DNA of 15,132 bases from Rickettsia typhi (lineage in GTDB: Bacteria > Pseudomonadota > Alphaproteobacteria > Rickettsiales > Rickettsiaceae), in the NCBI GenBank assembly GCA_945907105.1, contig CAMDSB010000031.1, positions 1-15,132 of the forward strand, read 5' to 3'. Of the stretch, positions 6,813-14,064 are shown in pieces (positions within the stretch are counted from its first letter, which is position 1; every line of letters starts with the position of its first letter). Below the pieces are notes generated by a model, which saw only the letters and a program-made list of their open reading frames with translations, was not told where the DNA came from and did not search any database. The translations under genes and the position numbers were made by a program.

Positions 6813-8567
6813 ATGAATAAGTCAATTTCAGGCAAATATTGGTCCGCGCATTCTTATGATGAGAATTTTATTGCTGAACTTCAACGCTATCTTGGAATAG
6901 ATGATTTTCTTGCAAGAATAATATCAACGCGTGTAAGCTCTATTACATCAGCTGAACAGTTTCTTAACCCCAAGATTAAGTCGTTACTTCCAGATCCATT
7001 CCATCTACTTGACATGCAAAAAGCTGTAGATAGGATAATCGAGGCAATAAATAATAATGAAAAAATAGGTATTTTTGCTGACTATGATGTAGACGGAGCT
7101 ACTTCTGCTGCTCTTTTAAAAAATCTATTCAGAGAACTTGGAATTAATACAAGTATATATGTCCCTGATCGTATTACAGAAGGCTATGGTCCAAGCCTAG
7201 AAGCCATGCAAAAAATTAAATTGCAAGGGACAAAACTAGTTATTACTGTTGACTGTGGTTCAGTGGCTTTTGAAGCGTTGGAGTACGCAATTACTTTAGG
7301 TCTTGATGTAATAGTAGTAGACCACCATATAAGTATGGATAATCTACCCCATGCTGTCGCAGTTATTAATCCTAACCGTTTGGATGAGACAAGTGAATGC
7401 AAAAACTTAGCAGCAGTTGGGGTGTCATTTTTATTCGCAGTAGCGTTGTGCAAATCGCTTAAAGAACTTAATTTTTTTAATAAAAATAACCTCCAACCAC
7501 CTGATCTTATGCAATATCTTGACCTAGTAGCATTAGGTACAGTTTGTGATGTTATGCAATTGACTGGACTTAATCGTGCATTTGTTGCGCAAGGGCTGAA
7601 AGTAGCAAAAAATAGGGTTAATATAGGGTACAGAGCTTTATCTGACCTTGCCACTATTCAAGAACCACCTAATTGCTACCATCTTGGATTCATTCTTGGG
7701 CCACGTATAAATGCAGGTGGAAGAGTTGGTAAATCTTGGCTGGGGGCACATCTTCTGTCAACAATTTTTGAGCAAGAAGCATTAGAGATTGCTACTGAAC
7801 TTGAAAAATATAACGAAGAGCGCAAAGCTATAGAATATACAGTTCTGGAAGAAGCAATGAGTTTAGCTCAGGAGCAGGTTAATGATCCTAGTCTTTTTAT
7901 AGTAGGTAATAAATGGCATCCGGGTGTTATCGGTATTGTGGCTGGCAGATTAAAGGAGAAATATAATAAACCAGTGGCAATTATTGCTTTGAATGATGGC
8001 ATCGGCAAGGCTTCGTGCCGTTCAATTAAAGGGGTTGATTTTGGCTGTAAAATTATAGAGGCAAAACAAAAGGGGTTGGTAGTTGCCGGAGGAGGGCATG
8101 CCATGGCAGCAGGGTTTACTGTAGAAGAAAAGCAAATTCATGAGCTTGGACAATTTTTAAATCAAAAATTTGCTAAAGATTTACAATCTACAGAATCTCA
8201 TTTGCGTGAGTTTTACGACATTGATCTGTCAACTGCTGCTGCTACTCTTGAATTGCTAGCTCAGATCGATAAGCTAGAGCCTTTTGGTAATGGAAATCCT
8301 GCTCCAGTATTTAGGTTTTCTGATGTTTACGTCCTTAGGGCTGATATTGTGGGCTCAAAGCACATTAAAGTAATTTTTGCTCCAACTAAAGATTCTTATA
8401 GTTCTAAACCACTTTCTGGCATAGCTTTTAATGTGGTGGGCACTGAGATAGGGAATATCTTGCTATCACCAAAGTCACACCGATTATCTATATTAGGTAA
8501 GCTCAAGGCAAATAAATGGCAAGATAAGGAAACGGTACAATTTCAGCTTTATGATATAATAACCTGA
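6813..8567 (+). CDS. recJ: Single-stranded-DNA-specific exonuclease RecJ
   Basis: RecJ degrades single-stranded DNA 5'-to-3' and acts in RecF-pathway recombination, mismatch repair and base excision repair in the cytoplasm. All DHH-superfamily motifs are visible: FADYDVDG (Asp90, Asp92, Asp94), VITVDCGS (Asp147), VVDHHI (Asp170-His171-His172) and GTVCDV (Asp246). Then come GPRINAGGR (297-305), the DHHA1 domain with HPGVIGIVAGR (369-379) and GGGHAMAAG (426-434), and a C-terminal OB-like domain with the typical LEPFGNGNPAPVF. At 584 aa it is full length. The ATG at 6813 gives the usual N terminus; no strong Shine-Dalgarno is present, and the upstream 33-codon ORF ends eight bases before, so coupling is possible. 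The methyltransferase-like gene follows 28 bp later, presumably co-transcribed. Confidence 0.97.
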   Translation: MNKSISGKYWSAHSYDENFIAELQRYLGIDDFLARIISTRVSSITSAEQFLNPKIKSLLPDPFHLLDMQKAVDRIIEAINNNEKIGIFADYDVDGATSAALLKNLFRELGINTSIYVPDRITEGYGPSLEAMQKIKLQGTKLVITVDCGSVAFEALEYAITLGLDVIVVDHHISMDNLPHAVAVINPNRLDETSECKNLAAVGVSFLFAVALCKSLKELNFFNKNNLQPPDLMQYLDLVALGTVCDVMQLTGLNRAFVAQGLKVAKNRVNIGYRALSDLATIQEPPNCYHLGFILGPRINAGGRVGKSWLGAHLLSTIFEQEALEIATELEKYNEERKAIEYTVLEEAMSLAQEQVNDPSLFIVGNKWHPGVIGIVAGRLKEKYNKPVAIIALNDGIGKASCRSIKGVDFGCKIIEAKQKGLVVAGGGHAMAAGFTVEEKQIHELGQFLNQKFAKDLQSTESHLREFYDIDLSTAAATLELLAQIDKLEPFGNGNPAPVFRFSDVYVLRADIVGSKHIKVIFAPTKDSYSSKPLSGIAFNVVGTEIGNILLSPKSHRLSILGKLKANKWQDKETVQFQLYDIIT

Positions 8568-8595
8568 GTTTATTTATAGAAAAAGGTAAGGAGTG

Positions 8596-9255
8596 ATGAG
8601 TATAGTGAGAAATATCGTAATAATTTATGTGTGTTTAATAAATTCAGCATTAGCTGAGACCAATAAGTGGAGCAATTACATTAATCAAAGCGTAGGAGCT
8701 CCATTATATTATTTGCACGAAAGTGCCCTATACCTGTTTCCAACCCAATGTCCTAATTGTCGAGCCTTCTCTTTTGGTTCTGGACCTGGAAATGAAGAGA
8801 TTGATTTGGTTAAAAAGGGCTGGGTAGTGACTTCAAATGATATTAATCCATTCTCTGGCGAGATAATTGTTGAGAGAGCAAAAATATTTCATGGTCGATT
8901 TCAGTTTCAAAATGTAGATTTTGCCTCAATAAAACTCACGGGGCAGTATGATTATTTTTTCTCTTTCTTTGCTCTACCTTTTGGGGATAAGAAAATAGTG
9001 CAAAAACTGTTTAGACACATGTCTTTGTACAGCAAAAAAGATACTCTGGTAGCTCTGAATTTTTTTGGACCAGAACATGATTTTGTTAAAAAAGGCATTG
9101 CTTTTTCTATGGAACAGGAAGAGGTCGCCAAATTACTTGAATCTAATCGGTTTAGGATAATATATATACTTAGGCGTATCTATGACAAAGTTGATCAAGA
9201 AGGAGTAATGACTCATTGGGATGTTATAGATGTAATGGCAAGAAAGAAATTTTAA
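8596..9255 (+). CDS. Exported class I SAM-methyltransferase-like protein
   Basis: The 219-aa product starts with a clear Sec signal peptide: MSIVRN, a hydrophobic core IVIIYVCLI, and an SALA-ET cleavage site after residue 20. The mature part looks like a Rossmann-fold methyltransferase. A glycine-rich motif I, FSFGSGPGN (58-66), is followed by a strand with NDINP (Asp82) about 17 residues later, as in SAM-binding proteins, then NVDF (Asp108) and QYDYFFSFFALPF (about 117-129). CPNC (52-55) could form a disulfide. An exported methyltransferase is odd because SAM is cytoplasmic; either it acts in the host cell, or it is a degenerate fold. AAGGAG (8588-8593) lies just upstream of ATG 8596. A GTG at 8593 overlaps that site and is unlikely. 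It is probably co-transcribed with recJ. Substrate unknown. Confidence 0.7.
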   Translation: MSIVRNIVIIYVCLINSALAETNKWSNYINQSVGAPLYYLHESALYLFPTQCPNCRAFSFGSGPGNEEIDLVKKGWVVTSNDINPFSGEIIVERAKIFHGRFQFQNVDFASIKLTGQYDYFFSFFALPFGDKKIVQKLFRHMSLYSKKDTLVALNFFGPEHDFVKKGIAFSMEQEEVAKLLESNRFRIIYILRRIYDKVDQEGVMTHWDVIDVMARKKF

Positions 9256-9327
9256 TGCTGCGGACAATTAAATTTAAGTTTTTTTTGCCAATTATGAGTG
9301 AGTATTGTTATTTTGTTATAATCATCC

Positions 9328-9489
9328 CTATGTAGCGATCTCGTTATCGTTCACAGAGGTCATAATATTATCTGTTTCATCGGATAATTTCGCAAGGTCA
9401 CCATAAGGGTTAAGGTTCTCAATCGCTCTATCAGAAAATAGTAGTAGAATAGGGGTTGTAATAGATAATAAAATTAAAAAACTGATCAT
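9328..9489 (-). CDS. Small membrane-anchored or secreted protein, 53 aa
   Basis: This short gene starts at ATG 9489 with an excellent ribosome binding site (GGAGG, five bases upstream) and ends in TAG at 9328-9330. The N-terminal 18 residues are strongly hydrophobic (MISFLILLSITTPILLLF) and act either as a membrane anchor or an uncleaved signal. The remaining 35 residues are polar and acidic (DRAIENLNPYGDL followed by Asp/Glu/Asn-rich sequence), probably periplasmic. I recognise no family. It faces the methyltransferase-like gene across a 72-bp gap and is transcribed away from the alpha/beta hydrolase. The strong Shine-Dalgarno and sensible composition make it a likely real gene. Confidence 0.65.
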   Translation of the reverse strand: MISFLILLSITTPILLLFSDRAIENLNPYGDLAKLSDETDNIMTSVNDNEIAT

Positions 9490-9596
9490 TTTTCCTCCGG
9501 ATTTAAGGTTGAATGTAACTCACATATTTTAATTCTAGGTCTGAATAATTAATAATTTGTAAACATAAGATTTTTTTGGAACAAGATAACGATTTA

Positions 9597-9625
9597 TTGA
9601 CCTTCCACCATATTCACTATAAAGT
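9597..9625 (+). promoter_or_regulatory. Promoter of the alpha/beta hydrolase gene
   Basis: TTGACC (9597-9602, five of six to consensus) and TAAAGT (9620-9625) are separated by exactly 17 bp. Initiation would fall about 30 bp before the ATG at 9662. An AAGGA at 9641-9645 lies 16 bases from the ATG, too far for a normal Shine-Dalgarno, and an in-frame TAA at 9653 excludes an upstream start. Confidence 0.55.
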
Positions 9626-9661
9626 ACATAAATTAATTTTAAGGAAATTTTATAAATTACT

Positions 9662-10435
9662 ATGACGTTATCATCAATTGTTAGTAATAAACTCGCCTTT
9701 ACAGGCTCTTTAGGTAACACTTTAATTGCTAGATTAGATTCCCCAGAACATCCCGATGCATATGTTTTATTTGCCCATTATTTTACTGGTAATAAAGATA
9801 TAACAGCGCTTAGTAGGATAGCCAGAGCTTTGAATCGTGCCAATATAGCATTATTTCGATTTGATTATACCGGGCTTGGAGCTAGTGAAGGAGATTTTAC
9901 TAATACAAATTTTTCTTCTAACGTAAAAGATATTATAGCGGCAGCAAATTTTATGCGAGACCATTATCAAGCTCCACAAATTTTGGTTGGGCATAGCTTA
10001 GGTGGCACGGCAGCGATTGCAGCAGCTTCAGAAATTGCTGAAGTCAGAGCTGTTGCGACAATAGGTTCTCCGTGTGATACAGCTCATGTGCAGCATAATT
10101 TTATAAATCATATAGATGAAATAAATGAAAAAGGGGAAGCTGAAGTTATGCTTGGTGGGAAGAAATTTAATATAAAGAAACAATTCCTTGATGATATTTC
10201 TAACCAAGATATGCCAGGGAAAATTAGGAATCTCAAAAAAGCCTTACTTGTTATGCATTCACCTATCGATGAAACAGTAAACATAGAGAATGCCCAAAGG
10301 ATCTATGAACTTGCTAAGCATCCAAAGAGTTTTATCTCTCTTGATAAAGCAGACCATTTGTTGATGAAAAGTCCAGCTGATAGTAAGTATGTTGCAGCAG
10401 TTCTTGCCGCTTGGGCTAGCAGATATCTAGATTAA
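9662..10435 (+). CDS. Alpha/beta-fold hydrolase
   Basis: A 257-aa cytoplasmic serine hydrolase, probably an esterase or acyl hydrolase. The nucleophile elbow is GHSLGG (Ser112), the acid is probably Asp203 in MHSPIDETV, and the histidine is His232 in KADHLL, giving the full triad. FAHYFTG (about 37-43) supplies the oxyanion region, and [15 protein letters not shown] (65-79) is a standard strand-loop. The sequence most resembles the hydrolase half of bifunctional alpha/beta hydrolase/OsmC proteins, especially the [19 protein letters not shown] opening. It stops after the hydrolase domain, so an OsmC peroxiredoxin part is absent. It is a single gene convergent with the O-antigen ligase, with a 34-bp gap. 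Substrate unknown. Confidence 0.9.
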   Translation: MTLSSIVSNKLAFTGSLGNTLIARLDSPEHPDAYVLFAHYFTGNKDITALSRIARALNRANIALFRFDYTGLGASEGDFTNTNFSSNVKDIIAAANFMRDHYQAPQILVGHSLGGTAAIAAASEIAEVRAVATIGSPCDTAHVQHNFINHIDEINEKGEAEVMLGGKKFNIKKQFLDDISNQDMPGKIRNLKKALLVMHSPIDETVNIENAQRIYELAKHPKSFISLDKADHLLMKSPADSKYVAAVLAAWASRYLD

Positions 10436-10469
10436 ACTCCGGCATAACTAATAAATCGTGTGAGCCTTT

Positions 10470-11681
10470 CTATAAATCATCGTTATGCATTTCGCGCAAA
10501 AGCATTCGTTTAGTAACAAAATATAGCATTAGAGCAACCCATAAATAACTACACAAAAACCAATTTTGCCACATATTAAACGAAATCATTGATATAACTA
10601 GACATGTCCAAAAGCAAGCAAAGCCCGCGGATCTAATATTTATAAGTCTTCTAGATTGATGCTCTAAAAATATTTTATTCCAACAAAATAAATATTTACA
10701 TAAAATAGCTAAATACATAAACAACCCTACAATACCATTTTCTAGTAAGATTTGTACTATGTTATTATGGGGGTGCGTAGGAAAAACAGATAATTTATGT
10801 CCCTCATATTCGATAAAATCTTCATCTACGAAGTTTCTTGATGCTCCATGTCCCCACCCAATAAATGGTTTTTGAGCTATTTTTTGTATAGTATAATCCC
10901 AGATGAATAATCTGTGTTTAGCAGAAATTGGTAGAAATCTTGCTTCTTCTATAATTTTATGTGGAGTTATTAGTGTAATCATGCCAACGAAGGTTAAAGT
11001 AGATAAGATTAGTAAAAAGGATAATAGTTTTGGGTTTGCAAAGAAGCGATACCGACTTACCAAAAATACTACTCCTCCCACAAAAAAAGATATAAAAGCA
11101 GCTAAATTATCAGATATTCCTAGAGTAAATAGTACAATTAAGTAAACCAAAGCTGCCTGTATATTTTTTTTATTCCCTATCAAGGAAGCGATCACTACCC
11201 ATGCGAATAAGGCAAGGAGGGCGCACCCACGGTCTAGATAATATAAATAAAAATCATAATTATCTTTTGTTTGAAAAGTCTTTTTAAATAACGTACTTAT
11301 CAAGCCGTTACCAAGGAATTCGATATAAAATAATAGAATTGCTCCAATTAGGCCAATTAGTAAGGGAGTATCTTCTATTTTTAGTTTCTTTATCAATAAA
11401 TCAACATTGGTAATCAAAATATATATAACTATCGAGATAGAAAATACTGATAAAAAAGATCCAAAGCTTGCTAGTGGCTTGGTAGACCATACGCTGCTAA
11501 TGCATAACAAAATAAAAAAAACTATCTCAAGTCTAATTTTAGTCAAATGAATTTTTACTTGATTCTTTATTAAATACAGTGATGCAGCTAAAAATAATGG
11601 AATTGTAATGCCAAGAGATAATCCAGCTATCAGACCGACGGTTGGAATGAGTACAAGTAGATAGTTGAGTAATAGTTGCAT
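10470..11681 (-). CDS. O-antigen ligase / polymerase family membrane protein (WaaL/Wzy type)
   Basis: This 403-aa inner-membrane protein has roughly ten hydrophobic segments and a large periplasmic loop before the last helices, the Wzy_C/O-antigen ligase architecture. The loop contains HRLFIW (Arg257), KPFIGWGHGA (271-280) and HPHNNIVQILLENGIVGL (303-320). The last fits the WaaL signature H-[NSQ]-x9-G-x-x-[GTY], with His305, Asn306, Gly316 and Gly319. Such enzymes transfer undecaprenyl-linked O-antigen onto lipid A-core, or polymerise it. Sequence alone does not separate ligase from polymerase. The ATG at 11681 is six bases past the DUF2155 stop, with AAGAAG in the end of that gene as ribosome binding site, so the two are co-transcribed. 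No other LPS gene is in the window. Confidence 0.87.
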   Translation of the reverse strand: MQLLLNYLLVLIPTVGLIAGLSLGITIPLFLAASLYLIKNQVKIHLTKIRLEIVFFILLCISSVWSTKPLASFGSFLSVFSISIVIYILITNVDLLIKKLKIEDTPLLIGLIGAILLFYIEFLGNGLISTLFKKTFQTKDNYDFYLYYLDRGCALLALFAWVVIASLIGNKKNIQAALVYLIVLFTLGISDNLAAFISFFVGGVVFLVSRYRFFANPKLLSFLLILSTLTFVGMITLITPHKIIEEARFLPISAKHRLFIWDYTIQKIAQKPFIGWGHGASRNFVDEDFIEYEGHKLSVFPTHPHNNIVQILLENGIVGLFMYLAILCKYLFCWNKIFLEHQSRRLINIRSAGFACFWTCLVISMISFNMWQNWFLCSYLWVALMLYFVTKRMLLREMHNDDL

Positions 11682-11687
11682 AAATAA

Positions 11688-12311
11688 TTACTTCTTTACT
11701 ATACAATCCAAAGGAATAACTTCGTATACTGGATGCTCAAGTGTAGATAGTGATGGGTTTGACGATAGTACCCAGCCATGAAAAACCACAAGATTTTCTT
11801 TTTCAACTTTATTATCCAATATAGTCAATAACATCCAATTATTTGCATTATAGGGGTCAGTACCCTTGATACACTTATGTAGTTCAACCGATAAACTACC
11901 AAAAAGTTTCACCTCTCCAATTTTCAATATATACTCAGTCGATTTTGTTGTAATTTTGTTTAAAATAATTAATTTTCCCTTATCTGCTTGTGGTAAAGGT
12001 TCATCTACTTTAATGGGGATGTTCTCATTTTGCGTATCCAGCAGGGGAGTTTTGTTTTGTTGTTCGGTATGGAGAAGGGGGCTATTTGGTGCTTTTTTAC
12101 TTTCTATAGGTCTTTCTTCATCACTTTTTGAGGGAGTTGATTCTGAATCAACTATAGTGGTTGCACTCTCCTCGCTTTTAAGATCAGAGCCAAGGGCTTT
12201 CTCTATATCTGAAATATCCATCTCCGCGCCAAAAGCTTTGGTAGAGCATATCAAGGCTAAGAAAAGCACCAAGTATGTTGGTAATAAAAATCTAAATTTG
12301 GATTTAATCAT
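11688..12311 (-). CDS. DUF2155 family exported protein
   Basis: The C-terminal roughly 95 residues match DUF2155, a family found in alphaproteobacteria: LIILNKITTKSTEYILKIGE, FGSLSVELHKC, NNWMLLTI and the strongly conserved block GWVLSSNPSLSTLEHPVYEV ending in DC. The two conserved cysteines (HKC and LDC) may pair. The N terminus is a signal peptide (MIKSKFRFLLPTYLVLFLAL, cleavage after about AFGA), followed by a Ser/Glu/Pro-rich linker of about 80 residues. I use ATG 12311 because the only upstream in-frame start, TTG 12341, falls inside the porin terminator hairpin. No Shine-Dalgarno is visible. It is co-transcribed with the O-antigen ligase. Function unknown; probably periplasmic. Confidence 0.85.
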   Translation of the reverse strand: MIKSKFRFLLPTYLVLFLALICSTKAFGAEMDISDIEKALGSDLKSEESATTIVDSESTPSKSDEERPIESKKAPNSPLLHTEQQNKTPLLDTQNENIPIKVDEPLPQADKGKLIILNKITTKSTEYILKIGEVKLFGSLSVELHKCIKGTDPYNANNWMLLTILDNKVEKENLVVFHGWVLSSNPSLSTLEHPVYEVIPLDCIVKK

Positions 12312-12330
12312 TTGATATGTGAATGAACAA

Positions 12331-12361
12331 AGCTGGTTCAAGAGTTATTCTTGAACCAGCT
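12331..12361 (-). terminator. Strong hairpin terminator/attenuator after the porin gene
   Basis: AGCTGGTTCAAGA (12331-12343) and TCTTGAACCAGCT (12349-12361) form a perfect 13-bp stem with a five-base loop. On the minus strand it lies 21 bp after the porin stop and is followed by TTGTTC, a poor U-tract. It ends only 19 bp before the DUF2155 ATG, leaving no room for a separate promoter. It may be a partial terminator, or a stem stabilising the porin mRNA. Confidence 0.75.
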
Positions 12362-12382
12362 AGGCAATTAATATTTTTGTAT

Positions 12383-13696
12383 CTATAAACTGAGTTTAGC
12401 TCCTATAAGTGCTACGGTACCACGAGTCTTCTTTTTAGAAAGATCAGGTCTAAATTCTGGTCTTCCTTTCAAAATAAAGCTAGAAACCTCAGCGTACGGT
12501 TTAAATCCAGGAGCAAGAAGATAATTAGTACCAACTGAAACCGCATCAACTGTATTCTTGAACTGATCAGACTTGAAGTAAGATACTGAAGCAGCAAAAG
12601 GACCTTGCTTATAAGCTACTGTTCCAGAATAGTAATCAGTTCTACGACCAGTTTTATGGAACTCTGCCGTAGTCAAGCTTTTGCCCAAAGATCCAAAAGA
12701 CCCTGCGTAGGAAAAGTTTCCAACATTCACTACTGCGCCTATGTTAAATGTTCTTAAGTTGCTGAGTTTAAATAGTTGTGGGTTAGTATCATCTGCCGTT
12801 GCATATTTTTTTGCACGACCAGCTGATTTTCCATACTCTCCGGTTAATGCAAGTTTTGCATCAAGGCCATCAGCAAAATTTTGTTCTAGGGTTACGCCGC
12901 CCGAGAAAGCGTCCTTAACATTGCGATCTATTGTGAATCTGTCTATACCACCAGTTTCAACTTTTCTAACATCCTCACCGCTCGAGTTAACGTTAGGGTT
13001 GTCAGCACCAGTGTTACTGGAATCTGGTGTATAAGATACGCCTACTTGTAATTTTGTAGACGAACCAAGCTCAAAGTTTGGGGTATAGTATGCAACTGAT
13101 CTTGCTGGTTCGCTACTATATGACCTGCTTGGCAGTGTAGTAGTTAACTTACTGTCTAGGAAAAACTCAGCAAATGTAGTAAAAGTAGGATCAACGTTGG
13201 ATTTTTGTTTCAAATGTGCAGTTGAAAACTTTGCATATCTGCCCCAGTCGTCAAATGTAGCAGCCGCAATAGTCCCGCCATCAATCATCATTTGAGCAGA
13301 AGGAGCAATTGGAGAGCCAGCTTCTATCTTACCAAAATCACTCTTTAGATATATATGTGAACCATTATAGTCCGGCGACCCTTTTCTTTTTGCTGTAGGT
13401 ACTAGAACTACTTTACCACCGTATGTTATATCGTTTAATTCTTTCGATGCATCAGCAGATAGAGCTGCTTCATTGAAAAATGCAAAACTCTTTCTATTGC
13501 TTGAGACGTTTTTTTCATCACCATCTAGCTTAGACTGATTCCTTAAACCAGCCTGAAAATGGGCGAAGCCCGAAAGTTTTAGTTCTAAATCAGATACGAC
13601 AGGAATTTTGTCAGCATGCACTTCGGCTATTGCCGTTGTTGAAGACATAAGTAGAGAAACAATCCCTACTGTTAGCATAATTTTTTTTATTTTCAT
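12383..13696 (-). CDS. Outer-membrane porin
   Basis: The 437-aa protein has a Sec signal peptide (MKIKKIMLTVGIVSLLMSSTTAIA, cleaved before EVHAD) and a mature sequence of alternating short beta strands and polar loops. Residues such as KLSGFAHFQAGLRNQ, FNEAALSADASKEL, GKVVLVPTAKRKG, GKIEAGSPIAPS and FNIGAVVNVGNFSYAGSFGSL fit a trimeric Gram-negative porin of the alphaproteobacterial type. The length matches a 16-strand barrel with a constricting loop. The final strand GTVALIGAKLSL ends in Leu rather than the usual Phe that BAM recognises. It would allow passive solute uptake across the outer membrane. Expression is probably high: a TTGACA promoter and a roughly 145-base leader precede it and a strong hairpin follows. 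The ATG at 13696 has no convincing Shine-Dalgarno. Confidence 0.88.
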   Translation of the reverse strand: MKIKKIMLTVGIVSLLMSSTTAIAEVHADKIPVVSDLELKLSGFAHFQAGLRNQSKLDGDEKNVSSNRKSFAFFNEAALSADASKELNDITYGGKVVLVPTAKRKGSPDYNGSHIYLKSDFGKIEAGSPIAPSAQMMIDGGTIAAATFDDWGRYAKFSTAHLKQKSNVDPTFTTFAEFFLDSKLTTTLPSRSYSSEPARSVAYYTPNFELGSSTKLQVGVSYTPDSSNTGADNPNVNSSGEDVRKVETGGIDRFTIDRNVKDAFSGGVTLEQNFADGLDAKLALTGEYGKSAGRAKKYATADDTNPQLFKLSNLRTFNIGAVVNVGNFSYAGSFGSLGKSLTTAEFHKTGRRTDYYSGTVAYKQGPFAASVSYFKSDQFKNTVDAVSVGTNYLLAPGFKPYAEVSSFILKGRPEFRPDLSKKKTRGTVALIGAKLSL

Positions 13697-13741
13697 CGAA
13701 TTTTACCAATATCATTATGTGTTGAAACCTTATTTATTTAA

Positions 13742-13782
13742 AGTTTGTTTTTTTAGATAAAACTAAACAAATAAAACAAACT
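13742..13782. repeat. Inverted repeat in the porin mRNA leader
   Basis: AGTTTGTTTT (13742-13751) and AAAACAAACT (13773-13782) are exact 10-bp reverse complements with a 21-base loop, placed about 45-85 bp upstream of the porin ATG. In the porin mRNA they would form a stem that could affect ribosome access or mRNA stability. Base composition is simple, so a chance origin cannot be excluded. Confidence 0.4.
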
Positions 13783-13848
13783 CCAGTCTCTGCATTTAAT
13801 AAACAATTGTACTCTATCTCAGGAACTTTTCTATAGAGCTTTACTTTT

Positions 13849-13878
13849 TTTGTATCTAGATTTAGTAACAAGTGTCAA
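13849..13878 (-). promoter_or_regulatory. Promoter of the porin gene
   Basis: On the minus strand a perfect -35 TTGACA (13873-13878) is followed after 18 bp by TACAAA (13849-13854), four of six to the -10 consensus. Transcription would start near 13842, leaving a leader of about 145 bases before the porin ATG. Confidence 0.5.
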
Positions 13879-14064
13879 ATATATCACTTAGTTCTTTGTA
13901 AAACACCGTCATTTAGGTAATTTTAATTTTTGAAATAGATCTAAGTTAAAATATTTTTATATTTAGTATCAATCTAAGTTGTGATTGCAGATTAGATTAA
14001 ATAGAGTATTGTATTCTCAACTACAAAACTAAACAAAACTATTTAATTACTAAGAGCTTGTTTT

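Larger units (their letters stand above)
13697..14064. other. Divergent porin/dcd regulatory region
   Basis: This 368-bp AT-rich gap holds no gene I can support. It carries the porin promoter and leader on the minus side. On the plus side, a 9-bp direct repeat ATCTAAGTT occurs at 13939-13947 and 13972-13980. The second copy abuts a possible dcd -35, TTGTGA (13979-13984), with TAGAGT 17 bp downstream. The 13-mer AAAACTAAACAAA occurs at both 13759-13771 and 14025-14037, one copy in each gene's probable leader. Confidence 0.5.

Noticed and set aside
6635..6835. 66-codon minus-strand ORF across the recJ start
   Set aside because: Antisense to the 33-aa ORF and the start of recJ, no recognisable sequence and no ribosome binding site noted.
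7184..8104. Minus-strand ORFs inside recJ
   Set aside because: Antisense to conserved RecJ motifs; Ser/Pro/Thr-rich shadow translations.
9268..9286. TTAAATTTAA palindrome followed by eight T after the methyltransferase-like gene
   Set aside because: The stem is only A/T pairs and cannot form a stable loop; not credible as a terminator.
11866..12315. 149-codon plus-strand ORF antisense to the DUF2155 gene
   Set aside because: The minus frame has a signal peptide and a recognised family; the plus frame has neither and is Ser/Leu-rich shadow sequence.
12741..13034. 97-codon plus-strand ORF inside the porin gene
   Set aside because: Antisense shadow of beta-strand coding sequence.
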